The notes: generated from the sequence alone by a model not told the origin. A DNA stretch of 64,000 nucleotides from Paragonimus westermani (GCA_008508345.1 QNGE01000994.1:114461-178460), one strand, 5' to 3'; counted from the stretch's first letter, positions 28,201 through 43,400 are shown. Translations and numbers: made by a program.

Positions 28201-31200
28201 AGGACTGCTATGCTTTCAGTTATTGTTATCAATTAGCTGCGAGCAACATTTCTTGCAGTATGTTATCCATAACAGTATATCTTCAAAATCCCTGTGTATA
28301 TTGGAACGGTTGTTTCACTGTCCAACGTTATTACCAAATTAACAAGTTTGATAACTCACTGTAGATGATTCTACCTAATGAAAACACTCAACCCTGAGAC
28401 CCGTAGTGTTACGCATGCGAGAAACAAAATAGAAAAGTAAACCCTCGTGCTTCGTGGTTTATGTTGCTTTGGATAACCAGTGTTTGGCTATACGTTGTTG
28501 GGCTCACTATTGTGTGTATTCTCACGGGAAAAAATAAAAACACCAAGCTAACCAGAGTTTAATCTATTGTGTGGATCGCCAGTTACTTGTTGACTGGGAC
28601 CATGCATTTCTGAGTTTCTTCTGTCTATCTGACACCAGCTTTGCTGATTCAACATGATGTTGATCATCCAAATGTGCCAAAAGAGGATATTCTGACAAAT
28701 GCACAACCTTAAATCTTAGTAGGCATTCTCTAGACTTAGACTTAGGGAAGAACAGAATTGTCTATTTTATTTCGGAAGTGTTTGTGCAAATTTTATCTAA
28801 ATTTTACCTTCAAAGACAGTGTTGCCTGGAAACAAGACAAAACAATGCTGCACAACAAAAAGCAACCGGAAGCATAGACCTATGACTTATTCTCTGTTTT
28901 CCTCAAAGTACCGCAAACGTACCTGTTGTAACAGTTGCTCGCTCGTCTTTTAACTGTCCGTCGTCGTTTAACTAGCATCGTTTACAGCTGATGCATCTGT
29001 TTAACTAATCCACTCACGGACCGCACTGTGCGATAAACGAGGTAAAACTGTACGATAAAGCTTCCGTGACTACAGTCTCACCTTCGGAGCACCAGGCTGT
29101 AGTACGATATTTCAACTTTCACATAAATTAAAACTAGATCCGCTGTCATTTAACGTATTTAAACACTATACCTCACAACATGTCCAATGTACCTCGCCGG
29201 ATGATTTTAGGTCGTCTAATGTTCCCATTAGTTGGGTTCTCAGGACCCCATTACGTCGCCTTCTTTTCTGTGGACGTGAAAGAGTTTTCCATAAACAGGG
29301 ATATTTTTCTCTACAAGTGTGTTGTTTGTCTCCTCGAACCAATCGACCTCAACGGTTCCGGACATGGAGAAATAACTAATGAAAACATTACAATTGTCTG
29401 CAAACTTTTAAAAGATGTTAAATCGGATTGTTGCGCTATTTAAAGGTAAGAAACTAGTGTAGATCCTATGTGTTCAAAGCTAACCATTTAATTAGTGTCT
29501 AATGCCATTGACCAGGTACCGTGATCACAACAGTCTACTTATGTTTCATTTAAAAACTGACGTTTATTCTTCTCCGTCCACCCACATATTCAGCAACTCT
29601 GTACTATACTAAGAAAACTATTTTTCATGTTTTGTACATTCATATTTCGTGTTGCTTGCTCATTCGTTTATCTGCTTCATATGGTCCATCTTATGTGTTG
29701 CTCGTTGACTACATCGGCTCACGATATCTCGTAATATTCTCATGTGTTAATTAGTCAAGCATCATAGATTAACAGATGTTATTTTAAGCCAGTTCAGACA
29801 AACTCCTCTTCTGGACGTTTTATTTCTTTCCGGTCTCGTAAGTTGTATTGAGAATTGACAAAATTCGCTGATTTCGAAGAGTGGGTAACCAGCCGTTTAC
29901 TTCACACATTTCTCACAACCGCAAAACCTGAATGCGGTGCTATTTTCAAAAAGGATTTGACTAGAACGTGCACAGAAAGGCAACACCTGCAACCAGTTTT
30001 GACTGCTTTTCTAATTTGTACCAAGCAAAATCCCTTGGTACTCACCGCTTACAAAGATGCCGCTCAACAACCTATTGATTTCTGAAAGTTCAAATTAGAG
30101 ACAAATTTTAGTCACAAGGTAATCGACTGGGACATTTATTTCGTTACCACCTCAGGTGATCAAACACCATCTACATTAGTGTAAGGCAAATACAGCTGAA
30201 CAGTTGCGTATATGATATTCCAGTCGTACCCAATGCAGAATTATTGACACAAGGGTCAGTAACTTCTGTCACTTGTAAGCGCACCCACAGTTCATGTACC
30301 AGTCGTGGCTAATGTATGCACTACTGGTGAGCTGTAACAAGAGCGAACATTAAGGATGAGGAATTTTGGGGGGAAAAACTGCGTGGTCCAAAAGTTGCAA
30401 CTGAAAGTGGATGATGTTCAATTAGCGAAAAGACAGAGTGTCACGCTACTTATTAGCAAAGTCCCTTTCATCCACTTTACGACAATATAACATGATGATT
30501 ATCGAAGCGTTTTGATATATATTCTCTTGGTTAGTCTTTCTAAAAGTGATATGCCTTCTGGTTGAATACCTGTTGATTTTATCTACTACGGTCGATACTA
30601 GTTTTTTTAATGATATAATGGAAAGTCAGTTTTCCTCCAGACTTACCACAGTGTTTGATCCGTTTTCGCACATGTTGTTCGCATACACCTTCCAGTAATT
30701 CGTAGTGTATAATATGTTCCCGTTGAATTCCATTTTCACACGTTGAAAGAGTGCGTTTTTCAGGGGGACAACCTGGATAAATTCACACCAATCACTTGAA
30801 TTTTTAGGCGAACTCCTAAGGAGAGACTACTGTCGTAGACTTTTAATAACAGTTTTCGAATGTGTTGATTGCTCAGCCAAAAAAAGAACAACCGCCGCCG
30901 CCGTATCAGCATTAACTAAAATATGATCACTTAATCTGTCGTAGTAAAAGGTTAAGGTTTCCTGGCTCGATATTCCTAATCACGATATCAGCAGTTACAT
31001 CTAGTACATACCTAACTCATAAGCGAAAGGGGCTGAGCGTTCAAATGTGATAATTCGGTCGTGCCTAATGTGAGATCAATGGCGCAGTGGTCAACACGGT
31101 TGCCTCATCAAAGCATTGTCGGAGTTCAAATCCCGGCCNTGCTCGAAACGTTGTGTTATTCCCAATCTGTATATCACTAACTGTTTTCACTTTTTATTTT

Positions 31201-34200
31201 CCATGAGTATGAAAGACATCGATCAAACTGTTTGGTTAATATAAAAGCAGTACAGCTTAGAAAGAGTACCCCTCGGATTTGGTGTGTACAATGATGACCT
31301 TGAAGGAATTTCAACCTGTTCAGGGAAACTACTATTCAAGTTTATGCTCTCAACGTTTCTTTTATGTCTGCTGATTTTTCGTAACCTATTAAAGATTGAA
31401 AAGCCAGTCAAACCAATGTCTCAAGTATGGGTAGATTTGACTCAATGTTCACTACTTGTGCATTGGTGTGAGGCATATACAAATGTAATGAAACCGTTGC
31501 AACACAGCGTGAACTCACAGCATTTCCCGGCTGGCTGAACCACTGTTATTTGCCGACATTTGCAGTCATCCCAATGCCAAGATATGCTGTGCAAGGTCCG
31601 TTCGCATGTTTTTAAGTTGCACTGAAATTTACCTACGGTTTCCAAACGAGCTTGCTCTGGTGACGGGCATGTGGGTCGTGGCAGCCAGTTCATCGTAACA
31701 CGGGGATGACATGATCCAACACCTGGATGGAAAGTGACCACTTTGAACGCAAGCTGATTACGACCAGCTATGCAGACTGGCCCGGTTCGTTGATCTGGTG
31801 GGCATCCTGAGGTTCGAATAGGGGATATGCAAAATAATTACACTCATGTTGAAAACATGAAATCCGGTGACCTTCGGTATGTTCCTTAGGAAAGGAAGAG
31901 TTGTATGGAATTTGAATGTTGCAAAAAGGTATAAAAATACACACAGAAGGTTCAGCGAGTTGTGGTGGATCAAAAAATCCTATGAAATTTGACAAGGTTA
32001 GATATTATAAATCGTTACATTACCGCCATAGATCCCGATCTAATAATGTACTTGTATGCAAGACCTATTGACACATATTTTTAGGGGTCTTCTTGGGTTT
32101 TCAAAATGCTTTTCATAGTTTTAAGTGATCAGTCGCTGGAATGATTTGGTATTTAGCTCTTTGTACATCCACACAAAAAAAACTGCAGTGGACAAAGCGT
32201 AGACAGAACACGATAGCCATTTTTAGCGTTTCTTCCGAAATAAACTTCCGTACTCCCAAGGCGTCGCTGAAGTAATCATAGTACCAGAGAATTACTAGCA
32301 GTGCATTATGCCTAAACGGAGTGTGTGAAACACTTAACTGATTGAGTACATTCAACGTTGTTGATCATTTCCTAGTAGACTCTGACAAAAATTGATTCAT
32401 CAGATTTCATCGGATTTTTTCTTCATTATTGTGTAGGTTTGTCGACCCTAAAAAAAGAACCTTAACGGAATAGTGCTTTTTTCGATTATGGCTAGTGAAA
32501 TTAAAACAGTGCGGTCACGTTCAGCTGAAGATGTTCTGTTATCTACCTTCATTAATTTCGTTTATACTCTACACTATATGTCATTATCTACTCCGAATTA
32601 TGAAATTCAACAACATCACCTCGTCAACTGACAATAAACTCGCCAGCAAACAGGAGCAGACCGGTGATTGAAACTGGCTAAGTCTATTTTTAATAAGTAG
32701 TGTGGCACATTTATGACGCTTCACAGTTGGGTCTCATCTAACACTATTTTATCTGAATCAGAATAGTGAAATGGGAATTTCGGATATTCGTTCTGCCGCA
32801 TTAAAAGTGACTTCGGTGTTATAAAGTTAATTTTCGTCAAATTTTGTAACTGAAAATTGGAATAAACTAGGGCATTTTGATAAAATGCAATAGAGAGCGA
32901 ACGTGAAGTTTTTCGTAGAACGAATGGGAACATTCCCCAACAGGCGTGCATCATGCAGAACATTGAGGTAGGTTTAAACTCACCACAAAACTCTTGTTTG
33001 ACCTTAACGGCCTGTCGGCATCGACAGTTTTGAGTGACTTCTTTTATCAGCACAACTTTTCTCATGGCAGGAGAGACTGAATCCGGTCGATAGCATTTTC
33101 CACGTTTTATAAATTGCCTGCGACATACTGCAACGGTAAACAACGCAGAATAAGCAATTCTGGGTGAGTTACTTCTCTCGTAACAAACAACAGTGAGATA
33201 AGACGCTGGTTGGGGTGCAGCTTTATTTCACGTTTTATACTGTCAGCTCACTTTCGTTGAAAGAGTCGAAACAATAAATGATGTTTGACGTTCAAAGGGT
33301 AGGAGGACAAACAAATGTTATACTGAATGCATCCGGACAGCGCAAAAATGTTTACTCTCACACCACGAAAACACAAAAACGTTTCTTGGTGCAGTTACGC
33401 AGTCATCACAATTATGTCATTACGGATTCACACACCAATGAAACCGGCGACTATTAGTCCACAAAAAGTGCGCAAATGTAATTTGTCAGCTTGGAAGATT
33501 AGTTGATAAGTATCACCTATCCAGGCTAAACTTTTGCTTGTGTACGAGTGCATATCACTGATAATAGCGATACCTTTTCGTAATGATTTCAAACGCACCA
33601 CGCGCACACAAATATATTGTTAGGTATAAATGATTGATGAACACCTCTTAACTTGGTAGTCTATGCGAATCAGTCACCGTCAGGTGAGACATAGCCACAT
33701 AGGCCCATGTATCACAAGGTATGACAGCAAAGTGCACATGAAACTTTGTTTCTGGGAAATAAAATCTATCTTATTGATTTCGGTTTGGACCTGTTTACAA
33801 ACATTGTCTAGTAATATCTTGATGTTCTAACCCTGACTGTGAGTTTTTCTACGAATTTCTTAATAAGTTACCCGTGAAATGTCACTTGTAAGATCAATCT
33901 TATCAATATTCTGTACCCATTTGGATTTCATTCATACTCTGGGTGTTCACTGAAAACAAACTTGTTTTCACTCCACCTATATGTGTGGCTCTCAGCTCAG
34001 TCAGATAACGAAGGTGTGAGATGTAGGAAATGTGAGAATAACGGCGACTGTCATCTTTCAGTATAAAATTCATTGGCTATTGCTTTATGCTACTTCATAC
34101 AAAAATCGCATAATTATCCAGAACTTGTAGAACCCGACTAAACAGCATCGGTATTTAAAGAGCTTTCACTTAATTACAGAGCAGTAAGCACCAGCCAAGT

Positions 34201-34418
34201 GTGACGGAACCGTTTGGTAAACACGGAGCACAAAACTGATTGTCAAGGAGGAAGTGTAAGTGGGAACCAACTTAGTTTGTAGGCACAGCCTTCTACTAGA
34301 CAACACAATACAGCTATTCAAAATCGACACATCTGTCTTACTCAGACTGGAACAAAAAATCAGCCTGCTCATTGAGAAAGGAAATCAATAGGGCCTCAGC
34401 TGCCCTCAGTGAGAGGAC

Positions 34419-34459
<41 letters not shown>

Positions 34460-37400
34460 GTCGATTTCGGAAAATCTGTCACAATTTTTGCGACGGACAA
34501 CCTAGTAATGACAGATAAGGATTAGTCATTCAGAGCTGTAAAACTACTGCCAGAACGCTGTACCCACTTAGTTTAGAAGTATTCTGGCCAAACCATGAAT
34601 AAACAGTTAAAGAGCTGCTATTTTTTTAAAACTGTACCCTAGTATTATCCAACAAGTTCAGTGCTATTTCAGCAAGTCAAATAGACATCTGAAGTTGATG
34701 AATCTAATAATTCAGTGAGTAGGACTGAAAGTCAGTAGATAACTTACCCGATCAACAGTTTTGTCGTTTATCTCAGACTTACTGGGTACTCAGGGACCGG
34801 TGCGTGTTAATTCCACTAACTCAAGTTCTACAGAAACTCTAGCTACCATCAGCTAATAGGTGGCAGCATGATCCTACAAGACAACATGCTTCTGTTCAGT
34901 TTCGACCACGAGGCATACTGTAGGTATACTTTGAGTATCTGTAACAGATGTTTACTTATACATGTAATGGTCAAAAAGTGACGGTCGTCAAGAATGAGGT
35001 CCTTTTGTGTTTACATTTCTTTAGAAAAAGCAAAACATGTGTAAGTCACTTGGGATCTTCACTAAGTAAAGTTGACATCAAAAAGGATGAAATACCTACC
35101 AATCGGTTTTTGACCAACAATCCTCTGTTTCAGTTTGCAGTCATGACATGAGGTTTGCAAACGGACGATAATTTTTCGAATCAGCCAGTGGTGTTTCACA
35201 CAGGAGTTTCGAAATAATTGTAGGGCGTGACAACCTGAAACGTGAGTCAGTGAATTTAGGTTTGGCGGCGTTGATCTTCATCTCTACCAAAAACCAAAAA
35301 TTGGGCCCAACAACTGGTCGAATGGAAACAGAGATATCAGTAGTCATACGTCCTGAACCGTAAATGAGGATCAAAAATTGTTTGCACTCGTGTTAAACGA
35401 AATGATCTTATCAGAAAAATGGTGTAGCGAACAAGCTCGTTTTCGGTTATTCATCGTCAGGCCAAATACATAACATTTATATGGAACAGAATTGTTATGG
35501 CAAAGCGAACAAAACAAATGGCAAGTTCAAGTGAGGTCAGACACGTCATAGGCACACACGGAGACGACGTTTTGTTACGATTATGTCACCATTATGACGT
35601 AACTGGAATCATGGTGTTTTGATCAGTCGTGATGTGGATGTTTGGCCATGGAAACTTCAACTCCTGAACAAAGCGCTTTTGTGCGCACAAAGGTGGATTA
35701 TTCAATCGAATTCCGATCGCTTCAGCCGTGGCCAAAATTCGGTATCTAACAGCTTTTGAGTGAATGCCTTTGACTCGATAAATCAGGCGAAACGAGAATG
35801 CCAGGTTGCCAGTATGATTGGTATCAACGAAGTGTGCAACAATTGCGCTGGTAATCGTCTTGGTGTCTCCGCTATTGATCCAGGCTGGATGATGCTCACG
35901 GATACGTTTGGATAAGCGCCTGGTCGTGCGACCCACGTAACTAGTTCAACAAAGTCACAAGACACCCGTCATTCGCTCCAGATTTTGATCCAGTTAAGGG
36001 CACTAGGTGTTCCAGCTGATTGTTTAATGTAATGCGTGGCTGGCAATCAAGCGCCTGAGATTGACCGAAAGTAGTGAACTGAAAATTAAGACCTTTTACT
36101 AGAGCAAAAAATTACCATCGTGTGAAACTTTCCTCCGATCCCATTGCTGTTATTCGTGCACATAGATGTTAATTTTTAGGTATGTTGTGTGACGCATCTT
36201 GACCGCTATTCACAGTTGACTGGAGGTTGCGAATTCAAACAGATGCTTTTAGTCAGGCATCTCTAAAGCGGACAGTTAGATATAGATTTAGCCCTCGACG
36301 AAGGTCATCAGTCGCGTACACATTTTTCTGAAACAAGGTTGACGACTTTGGCACAGGTTCTTGAACTACACATATGTTTCTCCTTCTGCCACTGACTCCA
36401 CATTAGGCTCTACCTAATTATTACATCTAAACATTCATTTATCGGCGAGAGCGAACAGCTTCAACAAACGATTGTTTTTGAACTGGCAGGCGCGCTAGTT
36501 TTGGAATCGGAGGGTTATAAATTACTTCAAACAAACGAGTGTTCATAAAAATAAAAGGTACAATGTGACCAATCAGTGGAAACCCTCCGACGATGAGTTA
36601 GAATTTGAACCAACGAGTTAACTTGAATAAAAGTATTACACGATTAACGCGAAACGTCTTTATGTTTAATTATATTTGTTGCGTTCATCGGAGAAAGCTG
36701 ACTCTAAAGCACACAATTCAGGAAGCCTACAGAAGTGGTATACGATACGGGGTTGTCATACTTGTGCATTTAATGTGAGCTTGGCAGGTTATGTTACATT
36801 GGTGCACAACCTAACTGCGGAGAAACATTTCCGACTCATATTGTGTTCAAGAGGCATTTGGTGATGTTTGAGGTTATGCTAATTCGTTTTAAGTGGAAAT
36901 ACCGGTCCACTGGAGAGTGAACACAGTAGGTTGTGGGTAATCTGATGCTGTTATGAGATTGACCTAATCGTGGTATGCACATATTAAGGCTTTTTTCTCT
37001 GCATCCTTCTTTAAATACACCTAGCTGCTTTAGCGCTCGCTGTTCATCGAACTTCTGATAGGATTCTTTCTAATATCGTTGAAAAATTCACTGGATGTAA
37101 CCAAATTCCAAGTGGGCGCACTCGTTTGTTACTCAGTAATCATCCACAAAGTACCCCAGTTCAGGGACGTACTTCAAGGAAAGTCACTCGGGTATGTTGA
37201 GATGTGTGGAAGTGATTGATAAATATGTATTTATATTACGAACAATTATTTAGGGAAACTCACTACATGGTTCTTGTTTGGTTTGCTTCGCTGCAAGACA
37301 TCTGAACGAGCCACCTTCCTCTCTGAAGTAGGTAAAAAGTTCCACATTTCGTTGCCCTTCACAGTAGTTGCACTTCCCGGGTTTGCGGACCAATCCGGTT

Positions 37401-40400
37401 GGACAGTCTAGAAAATGAACACGCCCAAATAACAGATGAAGGCAGGTTGTTTCGAATCAGCGTCTTGAAGTGCTGGTTAAATCGGTGTTTGGAAAACTGT
37501 GTCCTAAGCTTAAAGTACATAAATCATTCAGACAAGGTAAAAATCATTCACCTCCGCAAGGTTTAAAATTCCTGCTGATAAGTGGTTCACATTTCCCGTC
37601 CCGTTGTAATCGAAAACAAGTTCTTCGGATTTCCACATTCTTCGTGTGTGGATTGCATGCACTTTCTTCGATGCGACAAGCAGGACAACCTATGAAGATA
37701 TGCAAGAAATAGAGACAATTCTACTGTGAACCATTTCCTAATATTGAGAAACAAGAATATTCTACATCCTGCGTATTTTTAACACTACTTTTTTTTAACT
37801 TACGCAGGTTAATTCTTGTAAGATAAACCTCGATTAACATACTGTCACAGGGTTACTTTTAAAGTGACTAGATAACACGTTCTACTACGAAAATGTGATT
37901 TTTAGAAATACTGAACCAGAACACATCTACCGTTCCGTGAACACCAACAATAAATAACAGCGAGAAACAGGGTGTACTGGCCGGTAAGACAAAAGCTGGC
38001 TATTCGATCGCAAATCATGACACGCTAACGGAAACCGAAAATTGAAGAGCAACGCACACTTCCACCAGCGATTTTGGTCGTAGTTGGCAACAGCACTGAA
38101 GTTGACAACAGAGCTTCAGTGTGGGGGGCTGGGACGTAGCTACTTTACGACCGTAATTAAACAGATGAGTGTCAGTCTAGATTACTAAAACAGATAAGCA
38201 GAAAAATTCAATTCGTATGCTTTAAATTACTACAAAATAAGTGCTCTCAAGGTGACTACACCTTACAGAAGCATCCGCCCTGCATCATTGAGCGATTTTA
38301 AGCCACAGATGACTCAGCTGAACAACGATTACATTCATGCCGATTAACCTCTCTGCATCGACATTTGCAGTGATGAAACAGTCTGTGAGTAACAGTGCAT
38401 CTTCGAGTGGCACAAATTTTTGTATATATTACTGACACTTTTATGGTGTTCCGTGATCTTATTCATAAAGTTAATAACAGCGATCAAAGGAGCTTTTATG
38501 CGGACGATAACATTCGGAATTAAATGTTTCTGCCCAATACTATTGTATTTTACTGAGTAATAGCTCCGAACTTCTAAAAGCCTCACAATCATATCAACAG
38601 AGAGCCTAATCGAAAGCTAATTTTTTCAGAATCCACGATCACTCACTTGACATTAAAGGTGCGTTTTTGGTCAATTTGAGTTAAATCAAAATGATTGCTT
38701 CAGACGTTTGGGAGACGCCGTGTTCGCTATTCCTACCTACAAAAATACCTCATACACTGGGAAACGTCAACACTAAAGTAACAGCCTGAAATATGTTAAG
38801 ATAGAATAATGCATCAGCTCCCACATGTTATTCGGGTCTATTCGTATGTTTGAGGATCTGAAGTTGTTCGGGTTTGTTTAAGCCAGCGTGTCGTTCTTCT
38901 AAGTACAACTTCACAGAAAGTTTCGTAAGTCTTCGCCCCACAATAATTGCATTATACTGTATCCATCCGCAACAACGGAATGCTTATAGGCTTGTTTCCA
39001 TTAGCACAGTAAAGCTAAATTTCAACACGATTTTTCGAAGTGACTTTTCCAACCATCGTTAAAAAACCGAATCCATAATGGATAAACTAACACTTTTTAA
39101 TGGATAGGGACTGGTATTCGATTAAAACTTTCATATAATCACACCTATTTCAAAATCATTAGTTAGGTGGCCCACATCGTCGTGTATTGGGAATCAAATC
39201 CTGATTTCGCACTATCGTTGAACGGAACTCAAGTTTTGTACTTAGTTTTAAAACGAATGGGACAATTTTACCCCATTGAAGTGCAATTTAGTCAATGCAA
39301 AACACTTCTACTTCTACCCGGTAGCGAAGGGGTTTTACCGAAATTGTATTGGCATGCGTACTTTAGCAGCAAGACAAACATTTTTTATTCTGTACTGCTT
39401 CCTTGTTACCCGTTTGCATTAATTGAACATCGCTCACATTTAACGAAAGAGTTCTCATTTAGACTACTACTTTTGCCAACCCTCTCCTGCAAAACAGTCA
39501 TGTCACTGTGCACCTTCGATAGAGCTCGTCAGTGTTGTATATTCATGCCCGAACAGGAATTTGAACTGCGCCCTCGGGCTCGTGGAGCATCCATCTCTAC
39601 CGTTGAATCACTGGCTTCATCTTGAGAGGAGAGGTTTCATTTATCTTATTGACTCAAGGTGATAACCTCGGTATAAGACCTCTCATTCAGTTGAAATCGC
39701 AAAGACCATTAAGGTTGCATTATAATGTAATGGTGGATATTGTACGTCTAGTCGTAATGTTTTCAGAATAAGAATATACGTAGACATACACTTTATTGGT
39801 TATCTTTATGGACTCGCCTTCAGAAGATTCTGTTGTATGTAACTAGAGTCCTATTCAATCTTGAATATATGACAAGACATCTGTGGTCTCTTTCATTAAT
39901 TCTCAGCCTCAAACAGAAGGTGGCGAGCATGTGTACAACTTAGAATACATTTTCATTCAGGATTTACGAAGATCTATGAGCCTGCACACATCTGTTTACT
40001 TAAGAAACTGTTTCCTAACACCACTACATTTGTTTGGCTTCACACAAGCCGGCTTTACTTTACGAACCGTTGCAATAGAAGGCATTCTTTCTTTGAAATA
40101 AATCTCTATCTAAAAGCTTACGGCAGTCTTGAGGAGAACACGTCAGTCGGCAAAGCATCCGGTAGAACTCATCGCTACATTTTCCTTGACTCCTCAGTTT
40201 CTCGCACTGTATGGTTGCAATTTGGTCTTCACACTGTTGTTGTTGACAGTGTTGGCAGGTAGCTCTACAAAGTTTGATCATGCCAAGACGATCGGTTTGA
40301 CAGCGACCTTCCAGACGCCACTGTCGGCATAAGTGACTCGGCGCGCGATCAGCACATACTGGATTTAAAGGAAAGAAACAAAATCAGTGACTTGCCTTGA

Positions 40401-43400
40401 ACCAAACTGAAAAACTGTTTGATTTATTCAAAAATATGTGATTTTGACAAACAGGTACTAATTTCACTCACTAAACGCAAACTACTATTGCTACCGTACC
40501 TTATAGCAGACAATAATGTTTATGAAGAAGTAATTTAAAACACATCAAATTAACTGGGTCTACGGCCGTAATTAAGCAGCCATGTCGGACGGGTTGCAGA
40601 AGGCAAATACGCGTCAGACATGACAATTTTAAACTGCCAGTTTTGGATAATTGGAGACTTTACCAACTAACAATTGTATCATACGTTGGTTGAAGTGTCA
40701 TATTTGTTTTCGGGTTTCGATAACGTAACAGCTGGCTTCTTCCAACTCATCACCCTATTTTTGGACTGGTTCAACTTTATCTACATTCCAGTAGGATGAG
40801 TGCAGTTAGGCCATTGGAGTTGAATTGCGATAATAACGTGAAAAGCTTTAGTCGTACCTGACGGAAATTTCGGTACGCCCGCACTCAAAGGTGCAGCTAA
40901 CTTTGTTGTAAGGGAAAAATTAGAACATTAAAAAGAATCAAAAAATTTTTGGGGACATAAACCCATGTGCAGAAAACCAAATAGTAACCAGCAGAAGTTT
41001 GCCATACTTTCTACTTGTGTCCACCGTTAATCCTCAACAGATTATGGGAGCAGCTGCAATATTGATAAAAGCACATGTTTTATCAACAGGATCTACCTTC
41101 ATACTAGACGTGTACTAGATACTCGTCTAAATTAGAGGGCGGCTGTAGAAATATTTGTTAGTAGGAAGACGGGTCACTATGTATTAGTGTGGATCAAGAG
41201 AGTCCTTGACTGTACAGGAGTGACATATGTTCGTCATGCGACGCCAGTTCGTCCCCTGCTAGACAATGCTCATTTGCCAGGCTTAAAATGATTCTGAAAT
41301 GGTGGACCAATGGAAATGAAGTGTCGGGAAGCACACCCCGAATTCTCACTTGGACGTTTTTTATAATAATCTATTCTGATTGGCAGTGAAGGTTTTTTGA
41401 AGTGGTGGTGTGCAGTTCAAACCAGCAAGTAATAGAAGACACATACCAGTATCCAAACAACCACATTGACTCGGCGGAACACATAGTATTCCATCCAACA
41501 CATATCCTGGCTTGCATTCACAACCTGGGCCATGTGGAACACCATCGCATCGATTGGGGCGGCCAAACAACACACCTTCGCACGTTTCGGGGCACGGATT
41601 TCTAATGGGAACGTAGATTTGGTGCTCGCCACACTGGTGAATAACTTGGTTCGGGGGAGCAAAGATGTTCGGAATAGATCGTGAAAGGTAGTTTTATGGT
41701 TGTAATGTGACGTTGTAGAGATTAATTGTAATTTACGATTACAGAAGTCATATTCACTGGAATTATTGGGTTAAAAAAAATGAGTTTCCTGCCAGTAGTG
41801 TTCAGAATTGCAGTACTGACTTGAAGTACCCGAAGTGCGCTTAAGAATATAAATATGAGTCAATCGTAGCCTTCTACCAACGCAAATTTTCGGGTAAAGA
41901 AAGATGTTTGGAGTCAAAATTTTACCAAAAAGTTGTACTACTTATTTTTTGTTCACCAGTCCGCTGACATTCACAATAGCCTCCACTTTTCCATTTGTAC
42001 ATTTCACGTGATGCAGTCCTGAAGGTTAAGGTGATTTGATTCATGCAATGATGAACATGTTTTAAATGGATTTGAAGATCTTTTGAGTTCACGACGCTTT
42101 CATGTGTGTGTAGTTTTGAATAGTGCTACCTAACGATTCAATCAATGAGTTGGCCAACAGCCCGAAAGGAATGGTTTTCTTGAGGCACTCCTGTTGACCT
42201 CATCAGTGGTTCACCAGTTCACTTATGCTGTTAATCCAAATGACAACCAACAGGCAGATCACTCCCCCGCTGTTTTAAACGGTAGGCGGGGTCAATCGTC
42301 CATACTGCACTGCATACGTTTGGAGTTCATAACGGAATCCATCAATCCAAAACATTGTGGAACACAGCTGCAGAGGTCAAGCAAAACACTGCGTGCTCCA
42401 ACTTATTCCATCTTGTCTGTGGCTGTTTGGTCTGGAGAATCTTGCAGACGGCAGTTCAGATCACTCCAGGTAAAGCTCTAAACCAAAGCTTCATCAAATT
42501 AGTTGTAGATGGATTTACTGTGCCAGGCCACAGTAAAAGACACCCATTTCTTCGTGGTTTGTTTACTATTTGTATGCTTCCCTCCTTAGTTCGCATGTCC
42601 GATTAGAAGCTATCGCAATAATTATCTTGCTACCGTAGTTCAAGAGATCGTATAAAAGACTCATTCTAAGGACGTGACAGTTTGCCAGTCTTCATTATCA
42701 CTTAGCTTCTTATGCTCCGTTGACCACCCAGCGAACCAACTCTAATCAGATGATCGTTCACGTTTATAGGGTATCATATGACAGGCGAACGACTCAGGCA
42801 AGGCAACGGAGGTCACATGCACACAGAAGTGAACAGCTAAGTGGTGCCTGCAAAAGGCTTTAGATAACATCAACCACCGGTAGAATGCGACAAAAGCGTG
42901 TTGTATTTGAAAAGACATTGCTTCGGTCACCCTGTCTTTCATGTCTGCCTGAGCAAACCGTGGATGATGCTGAGTAGTTCTATAAAATTTAAGCAAAACA
43001 GAAAGCGTTGATGGTATGTTGTTAAAATTCACCAGTTAGAACGAAAATCGAAACCCAAGTTATTCAGTACAACGTCTGTCTTTTTTAAGAAGCGAAATGG
43101 ATGGACACGTTGCTTACACACATGGTGCACAGTTAGATTTCTATTGGCAATTCCCAGTTCGTTACGTTCAGCACACTGATAATTAACACAGCACGACATT
43201 CAAAAATACAGTCAAATATTTAAAAGTATCTTCTGGCTTCTACTGATCTAAGTATTAACTTTGTTGTTGAGTACATGGAGATTTCGTTGTGAATACTAGA
43301 CTTCCAGTCCGCGCGTTCACAATGTTTTCACACCTCAACGCATATTAGCATAAACAACACTTCTCAATCAATGAAAATGATCATACATATATCGACTTCG

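Larger units (their letters stand above)
33128..37263 (-). other. 4.1-kb intron with retroelement remnant
   Basis: No array exon found; the flanking exons join in phase. It contains the (TA)n tract at 34423-34455 and the GIY-YIG fragment of a Penelope-like element (about 35.6-36.0 kb, same strand as the gene). Sequence at 34.2-34.4 kb bordering the TA tract looks repetitive but is not identified. Confidence 0.55.

Noticed and set aside
39167..39625. 152-codon plus-strand ORF, longest in the window
   Set aside because: Its end is antisense to a tRNA-derived repeat, there is no splice or start context, and no family resemblance.
43118..43175. Minus-strand segment CAERNELG...HHVC with donor T|GTAAGC
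   Set aside because: Phase 0-1 does not fit between 43559-43618 (phase 2 out) and 41957-42018 (phase 2 in).
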